NCBI GenBank assembly: GCA_905233245.1
Contig: CAJODK010000009.1
Location: forward strand, 1 to 49,398
From: an uncultured Prevotella sp.
GTDB lineage: Bacteria > Bacteroidota > Bacteroidia > Bacteroidales > Bacteroidaceae
Length of the DNA: 49,398 nt
Direction of reading: 5' to 3'
The notes under the pieces: generated by a model
The model's input: only the letters and a program-made list of their open reading frames with translations
What the model was told of the DNA's origin: nothing
The model's database searches: none
Program-made: the position numbers and the translations under genes
Shown: in pieces, positions 1 to 7,461 of the stretch
Numbering within the stretch: the first letter of the stretch is position 1
Layout of the letters: every line of letters starts with the position of its first letter

Positions 1-324
1 AGATTTACCCTCAACTTGGGGGGAGATTTTCATTGCATTGGAGTAAAGCATATAGAATCTCTTGATATAGCCGAGATTAGTAGGAGAAAAGCCTTTGGTT
101 TCAGGGAACTCTTCCTTTAAGTCAATACTAAGGTTCTTGAAGAATTCAGAACCGTAGGTGTTCTCAAAATTACGCTCGACAATATCTTGACCTAAAGACC
201 AGTAAAATTTCAGCAGTTCACTATTCACCTTCACAGCAGCTTTAATCTGGCTCTGGCGAAAACGCTGGCTGAGGGACTTCAGCCACTCTGCATATTCTTT
301 GTTTACACTTAACAGTTTACTCAT
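1..324 (-). CDS. DUF1016 (YhcG-like) PDDEXK nuclease family protein, N-terminal part
   Basis: The gene starts at 324 and runs off the left edge, so only the first 108 residues are visible. They include a YWSLGQDIVE-like stretch and FSPTNLGYIKRFYMLY, which match the DUF1016 N-terminal domain as I know it. Full-length members of that family carry a C-terminal PDDEXK nuclease fold, which lies outside the window. The ATG overlaps the hsdM stop codon as ATGA, so the two genes are translationally coupled. DUF1016 proteins often accompany type I restriction loci, which agrees with the neighbour. Family call fairly sure; nuclease activity is inferred from family knowledge only. Confidence 0.75.
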   Translation of the reverse strand, partial: MSKLLSVNKEYAEWLKSLSQRFRQSQIKAAVKVNSELLKFYWSLGQDIVERNFENTYGSEFFKNLSIDLKEEFPETKGFSPTNLGYIKRFYMLYSNAMKISPQVEGKS

Positions 325-2183
325 TTCAGCTCCTCCCATGCTTTTTGTATCTCGTCCATCAAGGCGTTGGCATCCTTGTTCAGCTGTGCTAACTCTGCAT
401 GTATCTCGTTCATGCGCTCATGGAAATCTACGCCGTCGTCTTCCTGCTCGGCTACACCGACGTAAGCACCAGGGGTAAGCGAGTAGTTCTTTTCCTCTAT
501 CTCCTGAATGGTGGCTATCTTACAGAGACCAAGCACGTCCTTGTATTCACCATCGCCAAATTTTTCTGTGAGCCATTCAAACTGGCGAGCCGTTTCAAGA
601 AGGTCTTCCCAATGCTCTATAGTCTCTTTCCATTCAGCCTCTACCTGTTTCTTCTCTTTTCGGGTGGCAGAAGCTATTGCCTCTTTTGCCTGTTTCTTCT
701 CATATTCCAAACAGGCGGCAAACCTTGTAGAGTATTCCTTTTCTCCATTCTTAATAACTTCTTCAAGTCTTTCTTGCGTCAATGGAGCTGATACATTATC
801 AAGTATCTCAATATAATCCCTAATCAGCGATTGATATTTCTCTTTCTCGCCACGATATAGATGAACAATGGCTTGCAAGTTACGCAGCTGCCACTCAGTC
901 CACTCGTTCAAAGTGCGGTCAACAACAGTATAGTAATTACGGGCATCAATGAACAGCACCTTGTCGCGAATGTCGGCGTGCTTGTTGCGGTCGAAGAACC
1001 ACAGTGAGCAGGGCAGGGAGAGGGTATAGAAGAAATTATTGCCTACGCTGACCATTACATCTACATCGCCTGTGCGCACCAGCTTTTCACGAATGTCGCG
1101 GTCTTTGTTCGCGCTATCCGTTGCAGAACTAGCCATCACGAATCCTGCACGTCCGTGGTCGTTCAGGTAGGCATAGAAATAACTTATCCACAGGTAGTTA
1201 GCATTGCCTATCTCCTTGGTCTTCTGATTCACACCTGGCAAACCGAAAGGCAAACGACCTGCTGCAGAGGCGGACTCTGCTTTCACCTTATCGACATTGA
1301 ATGGAGGATTGGCCATGACATAGTCACATTTGCCAGCCAGATTGTGGGCATCATGGTAGAAGGAGTTGGCTTCATCGCCAGAGATTATTCTGCCGTTAAG
1401 TCCATGCACCGCCATATTCATAAGACAGAGCTGGGCATTATACTCCACCTTTTCCTGTCCGTAGAAGGTCATTTGGGTATTAGCATTAAGTCCTGTTTGA
1501 TTTACAAAGTCGCCTGTCTGCACGAACATACCACCTGAACCACAAGCGGGATCGAGCATCACTCCTTGCGTGGGCTCCAGTACGTTGACCAGCATTTTTA
1601 CCAATGACTTCGGCGTGAAGAATACGCCATCGTCGGAAGCTACAGCCTTGGCAAACTTCGAGAGAAAGTATTCGTAGATGCGTCCGATGATGTCGCCACC
1701 CACCTCGTCGATGGTCTTATTATTGAAAATACGAAGCAACTCGCGCAACAGGTCGTCAGCAAACATGGTATATGTCTTAGGCAAAACACCCGTAAGCTGC
1801 TCACTCTGCGCCTCCACCAGCTGCATGGCATTGTTTACGGCTTCGCCTAATGAGTTTATTTCTTGTCCGTCTTTAGTTTTCAGACCCGCAGCCACGATAT
1901 TGTCTGGTAAGTTCACAAGATAGTCGAACTGTGCTTCACGGGGCAGATACAATGCACTCTTAGCTGCGAAATCGCTGGGTTCCACAGGCATCACTCGCCC
2001 ACCACGACTGGGGCGGTTCTGCAATATCTCTGCCTCTACCATCTTGTAGCGACTGTATGCATAGCGCAAAAAGAGCAATGCTAGGACAGGCATACAATAC
2101 TGACTGCTGGTCAACTTGCTACCCTGTCTTAAAAGGTCTGCTGACTCCCAAAGTTCTGCTTCAAGTTTACGTATATTAATCAT
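321..2183 (-). CDS. hsdM: Type I restriction-modification DNA methyltransferase subunit HsdM
   Basis: 620 residues. The protein transfers a methyl group from SAM to adenine in the recognition site of a type I restriction system. An HsdM N-terminal helical domain covers roughly residues 5-160. The catalytic N6-adenine methyltransferase domain follows, with an FTP motif at 189-191, the SAM-binding DPACGSGG at 211-218 and the catalytic NPPF at 292-295. The C-terminal third is rich in charged helices (about 440-540) that normally contact HsdS. It lies 3 nt after the DUF2971 gene and overlaps the next gene by ATGA. hsdS and hsdR are not in the window and may lie to the left, so completeness of the system cannot be judged. 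Confidence 0.95.
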   Translation of the reverse strand: MINIRKLEAELWESADLLRQGSKLTSSQYCMPVLALLFLRYAYSRYKMVEAEILQNRPSRGGRVMPVEPSDFAAKSALYLPREAQFDYLVNLPDNIVAAGLKTKDGQEINSLGEAVNNAMQLVEAQSEQLTGVLPKTYTMFADDLLRELLRIFNNKTIDEVGGDIIGRIYEYFLSKFAKAVASDDGVFFTPKSLVKMLVNVLEPTQGVMLDPACGSGGMFVQTGDFVNQTGLNANTQMTFYGQEKVEYNAQLCLMNMAVHGLNGRIISGDEANSFYHDAHNLAGKCDYVMANPPFNVDKVKAESASAAGRLPFGLPGVNQKTKEIGNANYLWISYFYAYLNDHGRAGFVMASSATDSANKDRDIREKLVRTGDVDVMVSVGNNFFYTLSLPCSLWFFDRNKHADIRDKVLFIDARNYYTVVDRTLNEWTEWQLRNLQAIVHLYRGEKEKYQSLIRDYIEILDNVSAPLTQERLEEVIKNGEKEYSTRFAACLEYEKKQAKEAIASATRKEKKQVEAEWKETIEHWEDLLETARQFEWLTEKFGDGEYKDVLGLCKIATIQEIEEKNYSLTPGAYVGVAEQEDDGVDFHERMNEIHAELAQLNKDANALMDEIQKAWEELK

Positions 2184-2186
2184 ATG

Positions 2187-2957
2187 CTATATTCTTACGG
2201 GTTCTTCTTTCAGTTTAAATGCATCCGTATCCAATGTCATTTGATAGATTTCAATATCATTATTTATAGACTTGGCTACTTCAATTATTTTGTTCTTATT
2301 TTCCTGTGACATCTTAACTCCCAGATACAAAGCCTTAAAGCATTTGCGCCTTATAGCGGGATAATGCCTAATCTCCTTCCAATCAATAGGCTCTTTCTTC
2401 TCAAGTTCCTTTGGAACAGCCTGACCAGAATGTACCCACATTGGCTCTTGAGTTATAAGACGCACTTCCTGTTCATGACTCCACTCCTTGGATTTTCTGG
2501 TTAGCAGATTGACACCAAAGGTGTGTTTTTTGTTAATGAAGTAATCAGGCTTTTGCTGTATATCTTCGTACTCAACCTCTTCTGCATGAGGACGTGTTGA
2601 ACCTATGAATTTATAGTGAAGGCTATCTAATACCGACTCTTCGTCTAAGCCTATGCACATCCCTTTATGTCCTGTGTAATAAGCCCACATCAGCAAGGAA
2701 TCATATGTCCTCGACAGACAACAAATCCAAGTACTATTCCTAAAGTTCGTCATGTCGTTGTTTCCCTTCATCGACAAGAAATCAGCAGGAGGCCAGTTAC
2801 GCTCATTTACAGGTGGATTAGAGTAGTCGAACAAAGCTGGATGACAATCGAAAGGGTCATTGAACTTGGTAGCATTGGCGAATTGAAGATTGCGATATTT
2901 GAGCATCTTCAATCCTCCATCAAAGTCCAAGTATTTATACAGCCTTCTACTACTCAT
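2187..2957 (-). CDS. DUF2971 domain-containing protein at the head of the restriction operon
   Basis: 256 residues with no signal peptide. The N-terminal LYKYLDF and the FNDPFDC motif at 32-38 are DUF2971 hallmarks, as is the central block DSLLMWAYYTGHKGMCIGLD near 86-105. The biochemical function of DUF2971 is unknown to me; members are frequent in accessory and defence-linked loci. The gene is first in a tight operon (3-nt gap) with hsdM and the DUF1016 gene. It has a well-formed promoter at 3060-3091 inside a 111-bp repeat, so this promoter probably drives the whole restriction operon. Family call is good; a defence role is inferred from position only. Confidence 0.75.
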   Translation of the reverse strand: MSSRRLYKYLDFDGGLKMLKYRNLQFANATKFNDPFDCHPALFDYSNPPVNERNWPPADFLSMKGNNDMTNFRNSTWICCLSRTYDSLLMWAYYTGHKGMCIGLDEESVLDSLHYKFIGSTRPHAEEVEYEDIQQKPDYFINKKHTFGVNLLTRKSKEWSHEQEVRLITQEPMWVHSGQAVPKELEKKEPIDWKEIRHYPAIRRKCFKALYLGVKMSQENKNKIIEVAKSINNDIEIYQMTLDTDAFKLKEEPVRI

Positions 2958-3028
2958 TACTACTTATATCTAGGAACCAGGTATCTTCATATAATAGATT
3001 GGTTACAGCTGTAGTGCTTTCTCTGCTC

Positions 3029-3139
3029 CGATGGCTACGCCATCTTCACATTCCATCTGCAAAGGTACGAATAAGTGAGCGAAAAACCAAATTTTTATTT
3101 GAGTTTTTCCGAACGGGAGTACTTTCGACGAAGTCAGAG
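3029..3139 (-). repeat. 111-bp promoter repeat, copy 1
   Basis: This segment matches 6093-6203 at 109 of 111 positions, in the same orientation. Both copies contain a complete minus-strand promoter followed by the leader hairpin GATGGC-GTA-GCCATC. The two differences lie at the upstream end. Copy 1 drives the DUF2971/hsdM operon. Confidence 0.9.
3060..3091 (-). promoter_or_regulatory. Promoter for DUF2971-hsdM-DUF1016
   Basis: On the minus strand the sequence reads TTTG, a 20-nt spacer, then TACCTTTG. This fits the Bacteroidetes primary sigma consensus (-33 TTTG, -7 TAnnTTTG). Transcription should start a few bases left of 3060, leaving a leader of about 95 nt before the ATG at 2957. Confidence 0.8.
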
Positions 3140-3190
3140 GTAATAAAAAATTATTTTGTTACATTGTTACATTGTGACTTGTGACTTTTG

Positions 3191-5065
3191 TCACTTTGTA
3201 CCTAGCACGAGGTTTACTCCTGCCATGAAGGTGGCGCGAGGCATGGGATAGCCAAGCACGAACTCATAGCGGCGGGCGAGGAGGTTCTCACCCCTGAGCC
3301 ACAGGCGGAGGGAGGGAAGGAGCTGATAGTTGACTGTGGCGTTGACCAGACAGACGTTCTCCTTTTTCTCGTTGTCGCCTACTGTGGTGTAGAGGTTGGC
3401 GATATACTGCACGCCACCGATGACGGTCCATCGCTGACGGGTGTAGCGAGCTCCGAGGTATCCCTGATATTCGGGGGCTGAGAGCACCTTATGCTGCATG
3501 TGAAGGAAGCTGTGGTTGGTGGAGAGGGTGAGTGACTCAGTGACACGATAGCGCGCCTCGAGTTCGGCACCCCAGTTTTCTATCTCGCCAGTGTTGATAT
3601 TCTTGCCTGCCACGGTCTGTATCATGTTGTCGCCCTTGATGTAATAGATGTTGGCACCATAGCTGAGGGCGCGGAGCGACTGATGCCACGAGAGCTCGTA
3701 GTTCCACAGGCGCTCGGCACGCAGGGTCTCGTGATTGGCTGAGCCATACATATACATCTCCTTGGTGGTGGGATTGCGGAAGCCCTTGCTTGCCATGAAC
3801 TTTGCCTCGCCAGTGCTGACGGGTCGCCACACGACACCTGCCTGAGGCACCCACTCGCCGCCTGCCGTGGAGTGGTGGTCGTAACGCAGTCCCACATCGA
3901 GAGTGAAACGGCTGAAGAGATCCTGACGCACGTTGAGGTAGCCTGCCACCTCGTTTTCATGGGTGTGGGCGCTCTGCATGAGTCGGCGAGGGGTGGTGAC
4001 GGTCTCGCCTGTCTGGCGGTCGGTGTACCACGCTCTGCCGTAGATATGCTGATAGTCGGCTCCCACGGTGAGGGTGTTGCCTGGCAGCAGACGCATGTTC
4101 TGATACCACGACACACCTGCCAGTGCATCCTTGGAACGGAAGAGGTCGGTCTTGGGGCTCTCGGTCTGAGGATTGTAGCCATCGTTTATCTTATGACGGC
4201 CGAAGTTGTCATAGACGCTCAGGGCACCACTGACGTCGGCATAGCGATAGTCTGCCACCAGACTTGCCGCACCGCGTGTTATCCACTGGTCGTTCTCCAG
4301 TTTGGGTTGCATGGTGGTGCCTGGGTTGGAGGCATTCCAGTGGGTGAGGCTGAGGTCGGCTGAGAGCTGCCAATGGTTGCTGAGCTCATAGCCTAACTTG
4401 ACGTAGCCACCATACTGCTCAAAACCCATATTGGGACGGTGGTTGTCGGTACGGTTATACTGCAAGGCAACGGTGGAGGTGAACCTGCCGTAGCGCAACT
4501 GGTTAGCCGCCTCGGACTGCACGGTGCCCCACGAGCCTGCGCCAAGGTTGAGGTGGGTCTTCACACCATCCTGATGCATGGAACGGGTGACGATATTGAT
4601 TACGCCGCCCATGGCATTGCTGCCATAGAGCACGGAGGCTGGACCGCGCAACACCTCGACACGGTCTGCCATCATGGTCTGGTAGCTGTCGCTGATGGGA
4701 TGGCCGTAGATGCCGTTATACTGCGGATGACCGTCGATGAGCACCATGAACTGTCCTGACCCACCCGACAGTCCGCGAAAACTGATGTAGCCAGCACCCG
4801 TTGTCACGCCATAGCCCATCATGGAACGGCTGGTGACGAACACGCCAGGCACCTGCTGCATGACCGTAGGCAGGATGTTAGGCTGCTGCTCGAGGGTGAG
4901 CGTGGGGCGGTCTATCACGTTGACCGTAAAGGGCAGATGACGCTGGTCAACGGCATTGCGGGTGCCCGTCACCACCAGCTCGGAGAGCAGGGTGTCACGC
5001 TGGGCAAGACAAAAGTTGCTCACAAGGAGTAAACAAGTGAGCAACCAACGAAAGTTATTGTGCAT
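3191..5065 (-). CDS. TonB-dependent outer-membrane receptor
   Basis: About 624 residues. A signal peptide (FRWLLTCLLLVSNFCLAQ) is followed at once by the TonB-box-like LSELVVTGTRN, with no CarboxypepD-like domain. A plug domain follows with FRGLSGGSGQFMVLIDGHP and the RVEVLRGPASVLYGSNAMGG block, then a 22-strand-type barrel ending in a typical aromatic-rich C-terminus. The architecture is that of small-ligand receptors (BtuB, siderophore or heme type), not SusC. The ligand cannot be told from sequence. I chose the ATG at 5065; an in-frame TTG three codons upstream is less likely. The gene lies 28 nt after the DUF362 gene and probably shares its promoter. Confidence 0.9.
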   Translation of the reverse strand: MHNNFRWLLTCLLLVSNFCLAQRDTLLSELVVTGTRNAVDQRHLPFTVNVIDRPTLTLEQQPNILPTVMQQVPGVFVTSRSMMGYGVTTGAGYISFRGLSGGSGQFMVLIDGHPQYNGIYGHPISDSYQTMMADRVEVLRGPASVLYGSNAMGGVINIVTRSMHQDGVKTHLNLGAGSWGTVQSEAANQLRYGRFTSTVALQYNRTDNHRPNMGFEQYGGYVKLGYELSNHWQLSADLSLTHWNASNPGTTMQPKLENDQWITRGAASLVADYRYADVSGALSVYDNFGRHKINDGYNPQTESPKTDLFRSKDALAGVSWYQNMRLLPGNTLTVGADYQHIYGRAWYTDRQTGETVTTPRRLMQSAHTHENEVAGYLNVRQDLFSRFTLDVGLRYDHHSTAGGEWVPQAGVVWRPVSTGEAKFMASKGFRNPTTKEMYMYGSANHETLRAERLWNYELSWHQSLRALSYGANIYYIKGDNMIQTVAGKNINTGEIENWGAELEARYRVTESLTLSTNHSFLHMQHKVLSAPEYQGYLGARYTRQRWTVIGGVQYIANLYTTVGDNEKKENVCLVNATVNYQLLPSLRLWLRGENLLARRYEFVLGYPMPRATFMAGVNLVLGTK

Positions 5066-5093
5066 GTGTATCAAAAAGAAAGGAGATTATGCG

Positions 5094-6062
5094 TTATTTC
5101 TTGTCGATATCAACGATGACATACTTCTTGGAGCCTAAGCCTATCTGCTCGGCATAGTCGGTGATGTAGGTGCCATGCTGACGGTTGATGCGCTCGATGA
5201 GGGGCTTCTCGTCGTCGCCCTCACCCGCCTTGTGGGTGAACACCTTGTCGAGGCAAGCCTGGTCGAGTGCCACAGGGTCGAGGGATGCGAGGATACCCAT
5301 ATCCTTGAGCTTAGGCTCGGCTGGGTGACCGTCGCAATCGCAGTCAACAGACATATTGTTCATGACGTTGATATAGATGACCTTCTTGCCTCCGTCGAAA
5401 TACTCATGAACAGCCTGAGCAGCGGCTGCCATAGACTCGAGGAAGAGGTCCTGGGTGTCGCCCTTGGCGAGTATGCCTTCATTCCACGCCGTGGCAGGGT
5501 CGGCACTCTTGCCTGCTGAGTGGATGTAGCACTTTCCATTGGTAGAGGCAACGCCGATGGAGGCATTCTTGAGCACTCCGCCGAAGCCACCCATGGCGTG
5601 ACCCTTGAAGTGGGCAAGGTTGATCATGAAGTCGTAGTTGGCAAGGTGGTCGCCTACGATGTCATATTTCAGGTGCTTCTTATCCTTGACAGGTATGCGC
5701 ATCTCGCCATATTCGTCCATTATGTCAACAGCAAAGAGGCTGTCGAAACCATGCTCGTGAACGGTCTGCCAGTGCTTCTGCTTATCCATACGGGTGCCAG
5801 GATAAGCCGTGCAACACTCTACTATGGTGCCGTTGACCTCATCAACAAGGTTGCGGATGAGGGTAGGCTTGAGGTAGTGGTTGTTGCCACCCTCGCCAGT
5901 AGATATCTTCACTGCCACATGTCCCTTAGCTTCAACGCCGAGAGCCTTGTAAATCTTAACCAAAGCCTCAGGGGTGATGTCCTTGGTGAAATAGACAGTG
6001 CTCTGCGCTGAAGCGCAGAAAGTAACAAGTAAAAATGAAAAAGTAATAAGTAGGTGTTTCAT
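5094..6062 (-). CDS. Secreted DUF362 domain protein
   Basis: 322 residues with a clear signal peptide (MKHLLITFSFLLVTFCASAQ), so the mature protein should be periplasmic or surface-exposed. The body matches DUF362: VAVKISTGEGGNNHYLKP, FMINLAHFKGHAMGGFGGVLKN, and SLDPVALDQACLD near the C-terminus. Cysteines cluster in ECC and VDCDCDG. DUF362 proteins are often described as Fe-S-binding, but no classical ferredoxin CxxCxxC motif is visible. It is the first gene of a two-gene unit with the TonB receptor and is preceded by promoter repeat copy 2, which suggests a shared role in metal or cofactor acquisition. That role is inference. Confidence 0.8.
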   Translation of the reverse strand: MKHLLITFSFLLVTFCASAQSTVYFTKDITPEALVKIYKALGVEAKGHVAVKISTGEGGNNHYLKPTLIRNLVDEVNGTIVECCTAYPGTRMDKQKHWQTVHEHGFDSLFAVDIMDEYGEMRIPVKDKKHLKYDIVGDHLANYDFMINLAHFKGHAMGGFGGVLKNASIGVASTNGKCYIHSAGKSADPATAWNEGILAKGDTQDLFLESMAAAAQAVHEYFDGGKKVIYINVMNNMSVDCDCDGHPAEPKLKDMGILASLDPVALDQACLDKVFTHKAGEGDDEKPLIERINRQHGTYITDYAEQIGLGSKKYVIVDIDKK

Positions 6063-6092
6063 ATTAAAGCTCTTTGTTGAGATTAAACATTT

Positions 6093-6203
6093 CGATGGCT
6101 ACGCCATCTTCACATTCCATCTGCAAAGGTACGAATAAGTGAGCGAAAAACCAAATTTTTATTTGAGTTTTTCCGAACGGGAGTACTTTCAACGAAGTTA
6201 GAG
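6093..6203 (-). repeat. 111-bp promoter repeat, copy 2
   Basis: This is the second copy of the repeat at 3029-3139, with two substitutions in 111 bp. It includes the leader hairpin GATGGC-TAC-GCCATC (plus-strand reading, 6094-6108) and a complete minus-strand promoter. It drives the DUF362/TonB pair. Confidence 0.9.
6124..6155 (-). promoter_or_regulatory. Promoter for DUF362-TonB receptor
   Basis: Minus-strand TTTG, a 20-nt spacer, then TACCTTTG, identical to the promoter at 3060-3091. The predicted leader is about 55 nt and contains the mini-hairpin at 6094-6108. Confidence 0.8.
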
Positions 6204-6324
6204 ATACGATTAAGTTTTGAATATATGGCTACCTTCCCTTCCCAGCTGTGGGGCTCTGCGACACTTGACTTAAATCAATTCGATAGTTTCAAGCCTGATT
6301 TTAATGAAAAAATTTGGTGAATTC

Positions 6325-6352
6325 AAAAAAACACCTGACATACTGTCAAGTG
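6325..6352 (-). terminator. Intrinsic terminator after fic
   Basis: On the minus strand a 9-bp stem (CACTTGACA with TGTCAGGTG, one G-T wobble) with a GTA loop is followed by seven T. It begins 12 nt after the fic stop codon. Confidence 0.8.
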
Positions 6353-6364
6353 CTTTCTCTTTCT

Positions 6365-7405
6365 CTACTTTTGCGTCTTTATCTCCCAATACCCTGTTTT
6401 ATTGCTACCAATACGAACAATAAAACCAAGTGTTTTCAAAACGGATATGTGCTTATATACTTGTCTTTCCTTTAATCCTAACTGACCACAGATGGTGTTA
6501 ACGGTTGCATGGGGATTACGCCGAATAATGTCAAGCACTTGCATGGTTTTATCCTGCACTTTATCCTGCACTTTATCCTGCACTTTATCCTGCACTTTAT
6601 CCTGCACTTTATCCTGCACTTCGTCACTCATCTCTTCATAATTCTGCATTGAATCAAGCAGACATTGCAACATAAACTCGATGAACGGAGTGCTTGATGC
6701 CTCGCTGTCACTCCGGGCTATTGCTGCATAGTAGTCCTGCTGGTGTTCTCTCACTATGGTTTCTACGGGCAACCAAGCAAAGATGCCTTTCCAACGTGAG
6801 AGTAGCATGGTTTGCCAGTATCGTCCCATACGACCATTGCCATCCATGAATGGGTGGATGAATTCAAACTCATAATGGAACACACAGGAATATACTAATG
6901 GATGAGTTTTTGTGGTCTTTACCCACTGAAAGAGTTCGCCCATAAGTCGAGGTACCTGCTCAGGTGGCGGAGCCATGTGAACGCAGTTACCATTGCCATC
7001 AAACACTCCGACACCTTCCTGACGATAGCGACCAGCATTTCTGACCAGTTCTTTCATCATAAGTTCATGAGCAAGCAGCAAATCTTTCTCTTTGAAAGCA
7101 TCCAATTGTGACATCAGTTGGTACGCCTCATTGGCATTCTTCACCTCTTGTATCTCGTCAGGAGCACCCAGTACATGCTTGCCATTAATGATATCTGTCA
7201 CTTGTTTCAGGGAGAGCGTATTATTCTCTATTGCCAATGAAGAGTGTATGGTACGTATCTGATTTTTCTTTCTCAGCATGGGCGAAGGTGCTTTTTCACC
7301 CAACTGCGCATTGAGGATGCCCAGTTGCTCCGAAATCTCAGATATAAGATGCGTAATCTTATCGCTAACAGTAAATGGTGGTATATATGCTGACTCTTTT
7401 CCCAT
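6365..7405 (-). CDS. Fic family protein AMP-transferase with repeat linker and winged helix
   Basis: 346 residues from the ATG at 7405. I prefer this start because the promoter -7 box ends at 7414, which rules out upstream starts. Fic enzymes transfer AMP (sometimes other groups) from ATP to target side chains. The catalytic HPFMDGNGRMGR is at 184-195. An N-terminal inhibitory helix motif SxxxEN (S56, E60, N61) marks a class II Fic protein that holds itself inactive. Six perfect VQDK repeats (263-286) link the Fic domain to a C-terminal winged helix (287-346, TVNTICGQLGLKERQVYKHI). The C-terminal domain suggests DNA binding or autoregulation. Targets are unknown. Confidence 0.92.
   Translation of the reverse strand: MGKESAYIPPFTVSDKITHLISEISEQLGILNAQLGEKAPSPMLRKKNQIRTIHSSLAIENNTLSLKQVTDIINGKHVLGAPDEIQEVKNANEAYQLMSQLDAFKEKDLLLAHELMMKELVRNAGRYRQEGVGVFDGNGNCVHMAPPPEQVPRLMGELFQWVKTTKTHPLVYSCVFHYEFEFIHPFMDGNGRMGRYWQTMLLSRWKGIFAWLPVETIVREHQQDYYAAIARSDSEASSTPFIEFMLQCLLDSMQNYEEMSDEVQDKVQDKVQDKVQDKVQDKVQDKTMQVLDIIRRNPHATVNTICGQLGLKERQVYKHISVLKTLGFIVRIGSNKTGYWEIKTQK
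6549..6620 (-). repeat. Six perfect 12-bp repeats in fic
   Basis: Six uninterrupted copies of a 12-bp unit (TTATCCTGCACT on the plus strand) encode VQDK six times. The unit is a multiple of three, so copy-number change by slippage would lengthen or shorten the linker without a frameshift. Confidence 0.95.
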
Positions 7406-7413
7406 TCCATCTG

Positions 7414-7445
7414 CAAAGGTACAACATTTCTCTGAAATGTGCAAA
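7414..7445 (-). promoter_or_regulatory. fic promoter, almost leaderless
   Basis: Minus-strand TTTG, a 20-nt spacer, then TACCTTTG. The -7 box ends 8 nt before the ATG, so the mRNA leader can be only a few nucleotides. The 19 nt at 7404-7422 are shared with the 111-bp promoter repeats (ATTCCATCTGCAAAGGTAC, plus strand). Confidence 0.75.
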
Positions 7446-7461
7446 AAAGCTGAAAAACAAT

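Larger units (their letters stand above)
2958..3190. other. Intergenic region with promoter repeat copy 1
   Basis: No gene is seen. The segment holds repeat copy 1 (3029-3139) with its minus-strand promoter. Left of it is the roughly 95-nt leader of the DUF2971 gene. On the right are short direct repeats (TGTTACAT twice, then GTGACTT twice) and a small hairpin GTGAC-TTTT-GTCAC at 3181-3194 overlapping the stop codon of the TonB receptor gene. That hairpin lacks an adjacent T-run, so I do not call a terminator. Confidence 0.6.
6063..6364. other. Intergenic region with promoter repeat copy 2 and the fic terminator
   Basis: No gene is seen. The segment holds repeat copy 2 (6093-6203) with the DUF362 promoter, about 120 bp of unremarkable sequence, and the fic transcription terminator at 6325-6352. 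Confidence 0.6.

Noticed and set aside
3622..4182. Long minus-strand frame inside the TonB receptor gene
   Set aside because: Lies wholly inside the receptor gene in another frame, with no family resemblance.
6549..6620. CRISPR-like repeat array
   Set aside because: The units are 12 bp with no spacers and lie inside the fic reading frame.
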